64,000 bases of DNA, from contig NZ_JACIEI010000004.1 of the NCBI RefSeq assembly GCF_014196805.1, positions 124,001 through 188,000 of the forward strand. Reading direction: 5' to 3'. This DNA is from Sulfitobacter undariae. GTDB taxonomy: Bacteria > Pseudomonadota > Alphaproteobacteria > Rhodobacterales > Rhodobacteraceae. The translations under genes and the position numbers were made by a program. Of the stretch, positions 28,335 to 38,542 are shown piece by piece. Under the pieces are notes generated by a model. That model worked only from the letters and a program-made list of their open reading frames with translations, was not told the origin of the DNA and made no database searches. Position 1 is the first letter of the stretch, and the number at the start of each line of letters is the position of its first letter.

Positions 28335-28991
28335 ATGAATTCGCCGCTAATCCAGATCTTGGTGCTTGCCGCCATCGCAGTTTTTTTGATCCTGCGGCTG
28401 AAAAATGTGTTGGGTACACGTGAAGGTTTTGAAAAACCGACAGCTGTACCTCCTCCGATCCGTAACACGGGCCCCGCGTTTGAAGTGATCGAGGGCGGTC
28501 CCGATCTGGATATCACTGATCACTTCGCCGAGGGCACAGCCCAAGCCCGCGCTCTGGCAGAAATGAAACGCCTTGAGCCATCTTTCAATGTGGGTGATTT
28601 CTTGGGTGGTGGTCGTGGCGCCTATGAGATGATCGTCATGGGCTACGAACACGGCGAGCTTGATACCATCAAGCCCTTCATCTCAGGTGATATTTACGAG
28701 AGCTTTGTTGAGGGTGTGGCCGCACGCGAAGACCAAGGCCTGACCATCGAGGCCAGTTTCATCGGCGTGCGAGAAACGACATTGGATAATGTGACGCTGG
28801 ACCCCGATACAAAAGAAGCCGAAATGACATTGCGATTTGTGGCAGAGTTGACACAGGCTGTGCGTAATTCGGAAGGCGAGATTGTAGAGGGCAGTGTCAC
28901 TGATGCTAAAAAGCAAAAAGACACGTGGGTTTTTGCCCGCATAATGGGCTCGGATGATCCGAATTGGTTGTTGGTTTCTACAGACGGGTAA
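28335..28991 (+). CDS. Tim44-like domain protein with N-terminal membrane anchor
   Basis: This 218-residue protein has one N-terminal membrane helix (about 5-21), a short disordered linker and a C-terminal Tim44/TimA-like domain (about 75-218). Family members in alphaproteobacteria are proposed adaptors at the inner membrane, related to the mitochondrial import factor Tim44; function is not firmly known. The start follows aggtccat. The mltA frame begins inside its last codons. Confidence 0.8.
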   Translation: MNSPLIQILVLAAIAVFLILRLKNVLGTREGFEKPTAVPPPIRNTGPAFEVIEGGPDLDITDHFAEGTAQARALAEMKRLEPSFNVGDFLGGGRGAYEMIVMGYEHGELDTIKPFISGDIYESFVEGVAAREDQGLTIEASFIGVRETTLDNVTLDPDTKEAEMTLRFVAELTQAVRNSEGEIVEGSVTDAKKQKDTWVFARIMGSDDPNWLLVSTDG

Positions 28992-30025
28992 TATGCGCAT
29001 TTCGCATCAGTGCCTTTACTTTGGCCTCGCTGCTGGCGGGGCCTTTGGCGTCTGAAGTTACATATAATGTCCTGTCGTTTGACGATCTGGATGGTTGGGC
29101 AGCGGATGACCACGCGGCCGCGTTTACGACCTTCCTCAACACCTGCAAAGACATGAAAGACCCTGATTGGGAATCTGTTTGTGCCTTTGCAAAATCGGGC
29201 CCCGATCCACGAGATTTCTTTGAATTGCTATTTCGTCCTGTCCTGATTGAGGATGGCCAAGACGCTATGTTCACCGGATATTTTGAGCCCGAGCTGGATG
29301 GGTCGTTAACACCGACTGACCGCTACAAATATCCTGTCTATAAAATGCCATTGGAAGCACGGCAGAACCGTCCTTGGTTGCCCCGCCGTGATATTCTGGA
29401 ATCGGGTGTGATGAATAACCGTGATCTGGTGATCGCCTATGTCGATGATCCGGTTGAGCTGTTCTTTCTACAAATCCAAGGTTCTGGCCGTATTCGCCTG
29501 CCCGAGGGCCGTGCCATTCGTGTGGGGTATCGCGGCTCCAACGGGCATAACTATCGTTCTATCGGTCAAGAACTGGTGCGCCGCGGTGTGTATGAAGCGC
29601 ATCAGGTCAGCGCGGAAGTCATCAAAAATTGGGTGCGGCGTAATCCTTTAGACGGGCAAGAACTGCTGTACTACAATCCCTCCTATGTGTTTTTCCGTGA
29701 GGTCAGCGAAGTCCCTGCGGACAAGGGGCCGCTGGGCGCGATGAACCGCTCGATCACCAGGATGCGCAGTATTGCAGTGGACCCCAAATATATTCCCTTA
29801 GGCGCGCCTGTCTGGATCGAAAAAGCAGGTAAAGTGCCATTACACCGTCTCATGATAGCCCAAGATACAGGATCAGCGATCAAAGGGTCACAGCGCGCTG
29901 ATGTGTTCTTTGGTACAGGTGATGAGGCGGGCCGTGAGGCCGGCACATTACGTGATCCGGGGCGGCTGATGGTGTTGCTGCCTATTCAACGCGCCTACGC
30001 CCTACTGCCTGAAAGCGCGATATGA
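28964..30025 (+). CDS. mltA: Membrane-bound lytic murein transglycosylase A, with a disturbed start
   Basis: MltA cleaves peptidoglycan glycan strands. The domain core is intact: GYFEPELDGS, VELFFLQIQGSGR and a C-terminal 3D-type domain with the catalytic aspartate region IAQDTGSAIKGSQRADVFFG. A signal peptide (ISAFTLASLLAGPLAS) is present. The in-frame start is only a TTG at 28964 inside the Tim44-like gene, with no ribosome-binding site. An ATG at 28993, right after that gene's stop, is out of frame because of what looks like a 7-base insertion (see findings). Expression may therefore be reduced. Confidence 0.85.
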   Translation: MVVGFYRRVICAFRISAFTLASLLAGPLASEVTYNVLSFDDLDGWAADDHAAAFTTFLNTCKDMKDPDWESVCAFAKSGPDPRDFFELLFRPVLIEDGQDAMFTGYFEPELDGSLTPTDRYKYPVYKMPLEARQNRPWLPRRDILESGVMNNRDLVIAYVDDPVELFFLQIQGSGRIRLPEGRAIRVGYRGSNGHNYRSIGQELVRRGVYEAHQVSAEVIKNWVRRNPLDGQELLYYNPSYVFFREVSEVPADKGPLGAMNRSITRMRSIAVDPKYIPLGAPVWIEKAGKVPLHRLMIAQDTGSAIKGSQRADVFFGTGDEAGREAGTLRDPGRLMVLLPIQRAYALLPESAI

Positions 30026-30624
30026 AACGCGGCCAGTTGAGTGCAGAAGATCAGGAGTTATGGGACCGTGTACGCGCCAGCGCCCAGCGGATGAAACGCA
30101 GTAACCTTGAGCCACAGCGCTTTGACCCTGACAGCAGCCTACCCGCACCCGCAGTTGCCAGCCCCCGCAACATTCGCAAGGCGCAGTCGCTTATTCTGGG
30201 TAAGCCCAATCCGCCTTCTCGTGGCACCACACATAATCTAGCCCCCGCAATTCACGATCAAATCCGTCAGGCCCCTGTGCAGATGGATCAGAAGTCTTTC
30301 GGCAAGCTCAAGCGCGGCAAGCTGCGGCCAGAGGGCAAGCTGGATCTGCACGGAATGACGTTGGACCGTGCCCATCCTGCGTTGATGAGATTTGTGATGA
30401 GCGCCCATTCGCAGGGCAAACGCCTGATCCTAGTGGTGACGGGCAAAGGTAAGCAACGCGACGAAGGTGGCCCGATCCCTGTGCGCCACGGTGTGCTGCG
30501 CCATCAAGTGCCGCAATGGTTGGCGATGCAGCCGATGAAGTCGGTTGTGCTACAAATCGCGCAGGCCCACATCAGCCATGGCGGCGGCGGCGCCTATTAC
30601 GTTTATTTACGCCGCCACAGGTAG
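30022..30624 (+). CDS. Smr domain protein
   Basis: This 200-residue protein has a disordered basic N-terminal half and a C-terminal Smr (MutS2-related) domain with LDLHGMTLDRA, VVTGKGKQ and HGGGGAYYVYLRR. Smr domains act as nucleases on DNA or RNA in several proteins. It overlaps mltA by four bases (ATGA) and converges on the MFS gene with an 18-base 3' overlap. Confidence 0.88.
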   Translation: MKRGQLSAEDQELWDRVRASAQRMKRSNLEPQRFDPDSSLPAPAVASPRNIRKAQSLILGKPNPPSRGTTHNLAPAIHDQIRQAPVQMDQKSFGKLKRGKLRPEGKLDLHGMTLDRAHPALMRFVMSAHSQGKRLILVVTGKGKQRDEGGPIPVRHGVLRHQVPQWLAMQPMKSVVLQIAQAHISHGGGGAYYVYLRRHR

Positions 30625-31830
30625 GTCACGCTGATAGCGCAAAATGCCCAATCCTGCGATCAATGCACCGACAAAATAGAAAACCGCAATCGGGATCATT
30701 TGATCTGGAAAATCAACGCCATAGTCGATGAATGCCCCTGTGATCCCCGGCCCGATGGCCGAGCCAAACACCATTAACGCCGCTGCTGCCGCTTTGATCG
30801 CGCCCAGATTTCTGGTGCCGTAGAACACAGACCAAAGTGCTGCAGTTGCGGTGCCTTGGGTGCCCTGCCCGATGCCAAAAATCATCAGCCCCACACCTGC
30901 CATAAAAATCGAATCCGCATAGGCCAGCACCAAAAACGAGATGCCAAAGGGGATCATTTGGAACGGCACAATCCATTTCACGCCGAAACGGTCAATCGCC
31001 CAACCTGTGATAAAGGTGAAGGCAATGCTGGACACCGTATAGGCGGGCATCAATGCCACAAAGGAAACAAGGCTCCAGCCTTTGATCTCGGTCAGATGAA
31101 CCTGTTGGAAAAACAACGCGGTACCCCATGTAGAGGGGCCAAGGATGATGGGAATAAGGATGTAAAACAGCGGATGGCGCAACATCTGTGTACGTGTCCA
31201 ATGTACGCCGCCCATTCCCAAGGTTTGGGTGCTGTCCGCCATAGATTGCGGCGTGCGTTCCTGCCTGAGCAGAATTTGCATGATCGGGATCATTGCCACG
31301 ATGAAAACCGCGGCCAGCAGCCACAGGTTCTGCCAATGCCATGTGGCCAAGAGGCCCACAAACATCACCGGCAAAATCGCTTGGCCTACAGCAAACCCCA
31401 TGGAAGAAAGAGAAAGCGCCCGACCCCGCGTGGCGATAAACCAGCGTGACATTGCCACCGCCCCAAGTTGCGACAGCATCCCCTGCCCCATGAACCGCAA
31501 CGCAAAGATCACAAACACCAGTAGAAAGCCGTTTGGCACAATCGACATTGCCACACAGGCCAACGCTAGCAGCGCCATTACCGCAAATGACAAATGCCGC
31601 ACGCGAAACCTGTCTGTCAGCACACCTGCCCAGATCATGGCAACGGCGGACAGCGTGGTGCCAATGGTATAAATGCCGCCCCATTGGCCGTCGCTGAGGC
31701 TGAACGCGCCTTTCACCTCACCCGCGAATAGCGAGATGAAATAGGTTTGCCCGAAGGATGATGTGAAGGTCAGCAAAAATCCGGCAAGTAGGAAAAGCCG
31801 ATTGTCGACAAGAAAACGTAAATAGCCCAT
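30607..31830 (-). CDS. Major facilitator superfamily transporter
   Basis: This 407-residue membrane protein has about 12 helices. The loop between helices 2 and 3 carries GVLTDRFRVRHLSF, matching the MFS motif G-x3-D-R-x-G-R-R loosely, and a second copy is WAIDRFGVKW after helix 8. The substrate is unknown; the pattern resembles the monocarboxylate/oxalate-type branch. It lies 39 bases downstream of hslU on the same strand, so it may be cotranscribed. Confidence 0.8.
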   Translation of the reverse strand: MGYLRFLVDNRLFLLAGFLLTFTSSFGQTYFISLFAGEVKGAFSLSDGQWGGIYTIGTTLSAVAMIWAGVLTDRFRVRHLSFAVMALLALACVAMSIVPNGFLLVFVIFALRFMGQGMLSQLGAVAMSRWFIATRGRALSLSSMGFAVGQAILPVMFVGLLATWHWQNLWLLAAVFIVAMIPIMQILLRQERTPQSMADSTQTLGMGGVHWTRTQMLRHPLFYILIPIILGPSTWGTALFFQQVHLTEIKGWSLVSFVALMPAYTVSSIAFTFITGWAIDRFGVKWIVPFQMIPFGISFLVLAYADSIFMAGVGLMIFGIGQGTQGTATAALWSVFYGTRNLGAIKAAAAALMVFGSAIGPGITGAFIDYGVDFPDQMIPIAVFYFVGALIAGLGILRYQRDLPVAA

Positions 31831-31869
31831 GCGCCATAAATTGCTGACGCATGGGGAAATGGGAAGAGG

Positions 31870-33180
31870 TTAAAGCACGTAGCGGCTTAAATCTGTGGAT
31901 TTTACCAACTCGCCGAGGTTCTTTTCGACAAAATCGGCATCAACCACGATCTGTTCACCCCCACGGTCAGGCGCGGAGAAGCTGAGTTCTTCAAACACCC
32001 GCTCCATCACCGTATACAATCGCCTCGCGCCAATGTTTTCAACGGATTGGTTCACATCCGCCGCAATTTTAGCCAGCGCCTTGATGCCATCCTCGGTAAA
32101 GCTCACCTCGACCTCTTCAGTACCCATCAATGCAGTGTATTGCAGCGTCAGCGCATTGTCGGTCTCTGTCAGGATGCGGACGAAATCGGCTTCGGTCAGC
32201 GCACGTAGTTCCACACGGATCGGCAGACGGCCTTGCAATTCAGGCAGCAAATCCGACGGTTTCGCGATGTGAAAGGCGCCTGATGCGATGAACAGCACAT
32301 GATCGGTTCTAACGGGGCCATGTTTGGTGCTGACAGTGGTGCCTTCAATCAGCGGCAGAAGATCACGCTGCACACCCTCGCGGGAGACATCGCCACCGCG
32401 TGCATCGGCGCGGGTACACACCTTGTCAATTTCATCAAGGAACACGATGCCATGCTGCTCAACGGCTTCGATCGCGGCGCGGGTGACTGTTTCATCATCC
32501 AGCAGTTTATCCGCTTCCTCACCGATCAATATTTCATAGCTTTGTGCCACTGTCAGACGCTTTTTGGTAGTACGCCCGCCCATGGCTTTTCCGAACATAT
32601 CCCCAAGGTTCATCATGCCCATGCCACCGCCACCGGGTTGACCAGGGATTTCCATCGCGGAAAACGGATTGGAGGTATCGGCGACCTCAAGTTCTATTGT
32701 TGTCTCGTCCAACTGTCCGTCATGTAGCTTTTTGCGGAACATATCGCGGGTTCCTTCGCGGGCGTCTGGCCCTGCGATGGCGTCAATCACGCGCTCTTCT
32801 GCGGCTTTCTGGGCGTTTGCCTTGACGTCTTCGCGCATGTGGTCGCGGGTCATAGCGATAGCCGCATCCAATAGATCACGGATGATCTGTTCAACATCGC
32901 GGCCCACATAACCCACTTCGGTGAATTTGGTTGCCTCAACCTTTAGGAAAGGCGCACGGGCCAGTTTGGCCAAACGGCGGCTGATTTCGGTTTTGCCCAC
33001 GCCTGTAGGTCCGATCATCAGGATATTCTTGGGATAGACTTCGGCGCGGATATCATCGGGCAGCTGGCTGCACCGCCAGCGGTTACGCAAGGCCACGGCA
33101 ACGGCGCGTTTGGCGTCGTCTTGGCCGATGATATAGCGGTCCAGTTCGGATACGATTTCGCGGGGGGTCAGATTGGTCAT
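31870..33180 (-). CDS. hslU: ATP-dependent protease ATPase subunit HslU
   Basis: HslU unfolds substrates and feeds them to the HslV protease. The 436-residue AAA+ protein has Walker A GPTGVGKT (57-64), GYVGRDVE pore-loop motif, Walker [10 protein letters not shown] and the C-terminal tail LSRYVL that activates HslV. It overlaps hslV by four bases. Confidence 0.96.
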   Translation of the reverse strand: MTNLTPREIVSELDRYIIGQDDAKRAVAVALRNRWRCSQLPDDIRAEVYPKNILMIGPTGVGKTEISRRLAKLARAPFLKVEATKFTEVGYVGRDVEQIIRDLLDAAIAMTRDHMREDVKANAQKAAEERVIDAIAGPDAREGTRDMFRKKLHDGQLDETTIELEVADTSNPFSAMEIPGQPGGGGMGMMNLGDMFGKAMGGRTTKKRLTVAQSYEILIGEEADKLLDDETVTRAAIEAVEQHGIVFLDEIDKVCTRADARGGDVSREGVQRDLLPLIEGTTVSTKHGPVRTDHVLFIASGAFHIAKPSDLLPELQGRLPIRVELRALTEADFVRILTETDNALTLQYTALMGTEEVEVSFTEDGIKALAKIAADVNQSVENIGARRLYTVMERVFEELSFSAPDRGGEQIVVDADFVEKNLGELVKSTDLSRYVL

Positions 33181-33734
33181 GCTTTAACTTTCTCAACGGT
33201 CAGATTGCCGTTGGTATAAACGCAAATGTCAGAGGCGATTTTCATCGCGTCGCGTGCTACGGTTTCTGCGTCACGGTCGCTGTCGATCAGCCCACGTGCA
33301 GCGGCCAGCGCAAAGTTTCCGCCCGAACCGATGGCGGCGATGTTATGCTCGGGCTCTAACACATCCCCCGCACCTGTGATGATCAACAGCTCTTTGCCGT
33401 CCGTCACAATCAACATTGCTTCCAGTTTTTGCAGATATTTATCTGTCCGCCAGTCTTTGGCCAGTTCAACACTGGCACGCTGCAATTGTCCCGGCGTTGC
33501 TTCCAGCTTGGCTTCCAGCCGTTCCAGCAGAGTGAACGCATCTGCAGTCGAACCCGCAAAGCCGACGATCACATCATAACCGCCCGGTGACAGCCTGCGC
33601 ACCTTGCGCGCGGTGCCTTTGATCACGGTTTGGCCAAGGCTGACCTGACCATCTCCTGCAATCACCACTTCGCCGTCTTTTTTCACGCCGATGATGGTTG
33701 TGCCGTGCCAACCGGGAAAATCTTGTTTTGACAT
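33177..33734 (-). CDS. hslV: ATP-dependent protease proteolytic subunit HslV
   Basis: HslV is the proteasome-like peptidase of the HslUV complex. The 185-residue form starts at 33734, preceded by a perfect taggagg ribosome-binding site; the frame extends 12 codons upstream without family similarity. The propeptide ends at G11 and the catalytic threonine is T12 ([11 protein letters not shown]). [14 protein letters not shown] is the typical C-terminal strand-helix. Confidence 0.96.
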   Translation of the reverse strand: MSKQDFPGWHGTTIIGVKKDGEVVIAGDGQVSLGQTVIKGTARKVRRLSPGGYDVIVGFAGSTADAFTLLERLEAKLEATPGQLQRASVELAKDWRTDKYLQKLEAMLIVTDGKELLIITGAGDVLEPEHNIAAIGSGGNFALAAARGLIDSDRDAETVARDAMKIASDICVYTNGNLTVEKVKA

Positions 33735-33807
33735 AATGCCTCCTAAGTTAAAGCATATATGAAAACCCAAATGCAGTTTCGCAAGGCTATTCCCCGAAAG
33801 GATTTAG

Positions 33808-34773
33808 ATGTCTGTGGTCAAATCTCTTAAAATCGAGGCCCAGCGGCTGTTTGTAAGTCTCGCTCAACAGGCGGGTTTGCAGGCAGAAAACTATGCGTGC
33901 AAAGCAGAATGGATAAAGGATGACCGCAACCGCCTACATATTGTACAACGTTATGATCAGGCAGGTGGCGCGTCGGTGGTGCTTAAATACGCTCAACGAC
34001 CCGTAGATCAGGAAGAGTTTTCACGTGTTCTAGATGCACATCACAATGCGCATGCCGCATTGGCGGGATCGAACACCAATATTGTACCTGAGATATTGTC
34101 AGAGGACCGACAGGCACAGGCCTATTTGATGCGGTATGTGTCTGGTGAAACTTTTTTGGAGAGATGTCGCAATCAAGAGGATCACACACCGTTTCTGCGC
34201 CGTGCTGGATCATGGATGTCTGCGTTTCATGGAGGAACTGTGCAACAAAAACGGGCGTTTCAACCCCGTTTTATGGTCAATCACATGCACAAACTGGCAG
34301 GCCAGATGAAAAACGGAGAGCGGCGCATCAGCGGGCAAAGTGAGTTTATTCCCTATGCTGAAAATATTGGCGCCCATGTGGGTGCGGCCGAAGGGCATAT
34401 CGGCACGATCAGTGCGAAACACGGTGATCTGAACGCGCACAACATTCTAATGTCGGATGACACCACCGCCGTGTATGATTTTTTAGGCGCAGATAATGCG
34501 CCTGTTGCCTATGATATTGCACGGTTTTTGCAAAGCTATACGCAGATGGTAGGTGAATTGGACGACGTGCCAAAGGGGCTGGCCGTGCCGCAACGCGCAT
34601 GGGATGCATTTTTTGAAGGCTATACGTTAGTCAGTGCCGATGATCCGATCCTTGTTTTTATCTCCAAAGTCCAAGTGCTGACAGATTGGAATAGAATGCA
34701 GGACAAAAGCACACTCAATGGTATCATCCGGTTGGAACGGGTCAAAAAAATAGCGCGCCAAGCATTTGCCTGA
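33808..34773 (+). CDS. Aminoglycoside phosphotransferase-like kinase, substrate unknown
   Basis: This 321-residue protein has a kinase-like fold: K60 in VVLKYA, catalytic HGDLNAHN (205-212) and metal-binding D224 in VYDFLGAD, as in the APH family. The substrate is not known, and most chromosomal members do not confer antibiotic resistance. It stands alone, divergent from hslV with a 73-base shared gap, and converges on trxA. The flanking A+T and codon use look like the neighbours. Confidence 0.75.
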   Translation: MSVVKSLKIEAQRLFVSLAQQAGLQAENYACKAEWIKDDRNRLHIVQRYDQAGGASVVLKYAQRPVDQEEFSRVLDAHHNAHAALAGSNTNIVPEILSEDRQAQAYLMRYVSGETFLERCRNQEDHTPFLRRAGSWMSAFHGGTVQQKRAFQPRFMVNHMHKLAGQMKNGERRISGQSEFIPYAENIGAHVGAAEGHIGTISAKHGDLNAHNILMSDDTTAVYDFLGADNAPVAYDIARFLQSYTQMVGELDDVPKGLAVPQRAWDAFFEGYTLVSADDPILVFISKVQVLTDWNRMQDKSTLNGIIRLERVKKIARQAFA

Positions 34774-34801
34774 CGCGCCATTCGTTTTGAAGTGAGCCAG
34801 C

Positions 34802-35122
34802 TTAGATGGACTCTTCGATCCAGCTTTGCAGGGCGGCCTTGGGGCGTGCGCCTGCCATGTTGGAAACAACCTCACCGTCTTTAAAGATAAACAGCGCAGG
34901 AATACCGCGCACACCCATTTGGGCAGGTGAATTTGGGTTTTCATCAACGTTTACTTTGACGATTTTCACTTTGCCTTCCATTTCGGCAGACAGTTCCTCA
35001 AGCGAGGGACCGATTTGTTTACAAGGGCCGCACCATTCCGCCCAGAAATCCACCACAACGGGGATGTCAGAATTTTTCACTTCGGCGTCGAAGGTCGCAT
35101 CGGTAACAGAAACAGTGGCCAT
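34802..35122 (-). CDS. trxA: Thioredoxin
   Basis: This small disulfide reductase has 106 residues and the active site WCGPC (30-34), cis-proline region GIPALFIF and a C-terminal helix. The ATG at 35122 has ggagag upstream; an ATG four codons earlier is less likely. It is the last gene of the leftward tsaE-addA run, 33 bases after addA. Confidence 0.95.
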   Translation of the reverse strand: MATVSVTDATFDAEVKNSDIPVVVDFWAEWCGPCKQIGPSLEELSAEMEGKVKIVKVNVDENPNSPAQMGVRGIPALFIFKDGEVVSNMAGARPKAALQSWIEESI

Positions 35123-35155
35123 AAAGCTCTCCATGGGTTCGGGTTTGAATGATAC

Positions 35156-38100
35156 CTAAGAAGGCATGTTGCCTGCGTCAAGGTAACCTGTGCGCTGTAA
35201 CGCACCGGTAACGGTATCGTGGGGCAGGGGCATCAGCGCCCCGGTGCGAGTCCACAAGATCGCAGTGTCGATTTTATGATCGGGGTAAATGGCCTGCAAA
35301 GCATGGGTATAGGCGCCCATCTGGCGCAGCAAACCTTCGGGGCAGGTGGCAGGCGAATCTGGCACGGTGCGGTTGGTTTTGAAATCAACAGCCAGTATTC
35401 GATCATCCGTTATAATCAATCGGTCAATAATCCCGTACATCCGTTTGCGGCCCAGATCAGCGGTGACAGGCACCTCTGCCATGGCGTTGGGCGTAAATAG
35501 ATCGGCCAGCGCCGGATGCTCCAGAACGCCCAAGGCTTCGGCCAGCGCCATGGCGGCCTGATCAGGGTCCGTATTGCGCAACAATTGCTCGGCGGCCTCA
35601 TTGCGCTGCTGGGTGGTGAGGGCCGCGAGGTTTTCCAACAGCATATGCACAAGCGAACCATAGGACATCGCCGCTTCTTCATCCATCCCATCTTCGCCCG
35701 CCAGCGCTTTTGCACCGCCCAGATCAGACGGCGACAGCACTTCGGTCCGCTCAGGGGCAGGCGGCGGATTGGTGGTAAAGACAGGCTCTAACACAGGGAC
35801 AACAGTCTCTTTCGGAGGCACGGTAACGACGGGTAGATCGTTCCAGCCTTCTTGCTCATGGCGAATGCCAAACACAGGCCCTTCATTGAACGGCTTGGCG
35901 TTCAGATGGTGCAAAGCAGCTTCGGTCATCTGATACCAACTACCGCCGTCTTTGGGCAATTCACCCGCTGCCGCAACAATCAGCCATTTTTCTGCGCGTG
36001 TCATGGCGACGTAAAGCAGCCGCAGCCCTTCTTGGGTTTGCGCCTCTTTCAATGTGTCAATTTGTGCAGCGATGGCTTGGGTCATATCGCCTGAATTGGG
36101 TTTCCATATCGGTACACCATCCAGCGTGATAATCTCGTCGCGGATTTCGTTCTTTTTGGTGCCTGTGTCGGGCATGATTACAATTGGCGCTTCCAGCCCT
36201 TTGGCCCCATGCACGGTCATCACGCGGATTTGGTCAGAGGCGCTGTCAATCTGGCGTTTGATCTCCAGATCATCGGCCTGCATCCACTCCAGAAACCCTG
36301 TGAGGCTGGGCACTTCTGTCCGCTCATACGCCAAAGCCTGCCCCAGCAGCGCGTCAATTCCGTCTTCTGCCTCGGTGCCCATCCGAGCCAAAAGTAAGCG
36401 GCGGCCATCGTGCAAAGTGAGGATACGCTCAATCAGATCGTAGGGCCGCAAAAAATCCACCTGACTGCGCAGGTCATGCAAAATAGCCATCGTTTTTGGG
36501 TATTTACCTTCTTGTGTACGCAGATATTGCCATAAATCTTGTTTCAAAGGCCGATAATGCGCCAGCGTGAACAACGCCTGTTCGTCCCACCCAAACAGCG
36601 GTGATCGTAGCGCCGTTGCCAAAGACAAAGCATCATCAGGGGTGGACAGAAAAGACAAAAGCGCACCGATGTCACGCACCGCCAATTCCGCCCCAACCTT
36701 CAAGCGATCTGCCCCAGCAATGGGCAATTCAGCCGCTTTGCAGGCGCGGATAATCTCAGAAAACAGGCCCGTTTTACGCCCGCGCACAAGGATCAGGAAA
36801 TCGCCTGCGGTGATCCGGCGGCGGATCGTTTCGCGGTTTTTACCTTCATCAGGGATGTAATGTTCACCCTCTATCAAATGCTTAATCTGCTCGGCGATTT
36901 GATCGGCAAGGATTACCGTGTGGTGCTGATCGCTTTTGCGGTCCACAGGATCGGTCCAATCGGCCTCTTCGTCATCATCAGTGCTTTTCTCAATCAAGGG
37001 CCATAGATCAACACGGCCGGGCAGGGCGTCTTTGAAGGCCAGATGGGTCATCGCCTCGTCCATGCGCGGTTCGGGTTGGGTGTTGAAGGTCTGATCCACC
37101 GCCCGCAAGATCGCGGGAGAGGACCGGAAAGAGTAATCAAGGCTCTGGTTCTGGAAATCCAGTTTGGCTGCTGTCAGGCTTTCTTGGAATGAAACGCGTT
37201 TGAGGTCGAATTCACGTGGATCAGCCCCTTGGAACGAGTAAATAGACTGCTTTTTATCCCCCACAACAAACAATGTGCGCGACGTCTGTTCTTCACGCGC
37301 CCCTGCACCAGAGGCAAATTCATCCGCCAGCTTTTCAATGACATCCCATTGCCGCGGCGAGGTGTCTTGCGCCTCGTCCACCAGAATATGATCAATGCCA
37401 CCATCAATGCGGTACAGCACCCAAGCTGCAACTTTGGGGTCATTCAACAAGGCGCGCGCGCGCAGGATCAGATCATCGAAATCCAACCAACCGCGTTTTT
37501 GTTTTTCGGCCTCGTATCGGGTGATAAATACTTTGGAAAAACGGTGCAGCGCACGGGTGCGTGACAGGTTGCGGGCACGCATTTGCAGGTCATGCGCCTC
37601 TAGCGCACGTTGGGCCAAATCCTCAAACGGCGATAGCATCGGCCCGAGATCGGTCTGCGCGCCTTTGGTTGGGAAACTTTTGCGCAGCTCCATCTTTTGG
37701 GTCAGCAGCAGCGCCTTCAACTTGTCCAGATCAGTGATTATGGGCGCATCAAAATTGATGGCGCGTAGCCCATCGGCCAATTTGGGCATGGTTTTGTTGT
37801 TCTGTGCCGCAAAAACGCCAATCGCCTCGGGCATCCAGCGGGCAACGGCCTGATCCATCACATCGCGGGGCAGATCGTTGATGTCAAAACCATCGGGCAG
37901 ATCAAACAGCGCAGTCAGATCATCAGGCAGCATGTCAAACAGCTCGCGCTTACCTGTGATTGCTTGGGTGAGCGAGCCAAAGTTATCGCCCGTGTAATGG
38001 GCCGCCAAATCGGTAACCAGCCGCGCCTGCGGCCCTTCGGCCATGGTGTCCAAAATATCGGCACGCAGCAATTCGGCGGCGCGATCTTCAATTTCTTTGA

Positions 38101-38542
38101 ATTGAGGGCTTACTCCTGCTTCTAGCGGAAAACGCCTTAATAGAGACGCACAAAACGAGTGGATTGTCTGGATTTTCAGGCCACCGGGGGTTTCGATCGC
38201 TTGGGCAAACAGGGTGCGGGCATCGCGCAGTTGCGCGGCGGGTATGTCTTTTAGAACTCCCAGATCACGCAGGGCGGCACGCAGTTCGTCGTCTTCCATC
38301 ATCGCCCATTCGCCAAGGCGTTTGAACAGACGGTTCTGCATCTCAGAGGCGGCAGCTTTGGTGTAGGTCAGACAAAGGATGTGCTGTGGTTTGACCTCAT
38401 CCAACAGCAAACGTGCCACGCGGTCTGTCAAAACCCGGGTCTTGCCCGATCCCGCATTGGCGCTGAGCCAAGTTGACGTGTCAGGCCGTGCTGCCATGAT
38501 CTGGGCGCGGGTTGCATCGTTCCATTCGGGCAGGTCAGTCAT
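35156..38542 (-). CDS. addA: Double-strand break repair helicase-nuclease AddA
   Basis: AddA is the UvrD-like helicase and nuclease subunit of AddAB, which resects DNA ends for RecA. The 1128-residue protein has Walker A NAGSGKTR (29-36), helicase motif II LVDEAQDTSPRQW, VMTVHGAKGLE and the C-terminal nuclease motif with IDRLIITDDRILAVDFKTNR. Its start overlaps addB by four bases. Confidence 0.95.
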   Translation of the reverse strand: MTDLPEWNDATRAQIMAARPDTSTWLSANAGSGKTRVLTDRVARLLLDEVKPQHILCLTYTKAAASEMQNRLFKRLGEWAMMEDDELRAALRDLGVLKDIPAAQLRDARTLFAQAIETPGGLKIQTIHSFCASLLRRFPLEAGVSPQFKEIEDRAAELLRADILDTMAEGPQARLVTDLAAHYTGDNFGSLTQAITGKRELFDMLPDDLTALFDLPDGFDINDLPRDVMDQAVARWMPEAIGVFAAQNNKTMPKLADGLRAINFDAPIITDLDKLKALLLTQKMELRKSFPTKGAQTDLGPMLSPFEDLAQRALEAHDLQMRARNLSRTRALHRFSKVFITRYEAEKQKRGWLDFDDLILRARALLNDPKVAAWVLYRIDGGIDHILVDEAQDTSPRQWDVIEKLADEFASGAGAREEQTSRTLFVVGDKKQSIYSFQGADPREFDLKRVSFQESLTAAKLDFQNQSLDYSFRSSPAILRAVDQTFNTQPEPRMDEAMTHLAFKDALPGRVDLWPLIEKSTDDDEEADWTDPVDRKSDQHHTVILADQIAEQIKHLIEGEHYIPDEGKNRETIRRRITAGDFLILVRGRKTGLFSEIIRACKAAELPIAGADRLKVGAELAVRDIGALLSFLSTPDDALSLATALRSPLFGWDEQALFTLAHYRPLKQDLWQYLRTQEGKYPKTMAILHDLRSQVDFLRPYDLIERILTLHDGRRLLLARMGTEAEDGIDALLGQALAYERTEVPSLTGFLEWMQADDLEIKRQIDSASDQIRVMTVHGAKGLEAPIVIMPDTGTKKNEIRDEIITLDGVPIWKPNSGDMTQAIAAQIDTLKEAQTQEGLRLLYVAMTRAEKWLIVAAAGELPKDGGSWYQMTEAALHHLNAKPFNEGPVFGIRHEQEGWNDLPVVTVPPKETVVPVLEPVFTTNPPPAPERTEVLSPSDLGGAKALAGEDGMDEEAAMSYGSLVHMLLENLAALTTQQRNEAAEQLLRNTDPDQAAMALAEALGVLEHPALADLFTPNAMAEVPVTADLGRKRMYGIIDRLIITDDRILAVDFKTNRTVPDSPATCPEGLLRQMGAYTHALQAIYPDHKIDTAILWTRTGALMPLPHDTVTGALQRTGYLDAGNMPS

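Noticed and set aside
33808-34773. Antibiotic resistance gene (aminoglycoside phosphotransferase)
   Set aside because: The fold is shared by many metabolic kinases, there is no mobile-element context, and composition matches the surrounding core genes.
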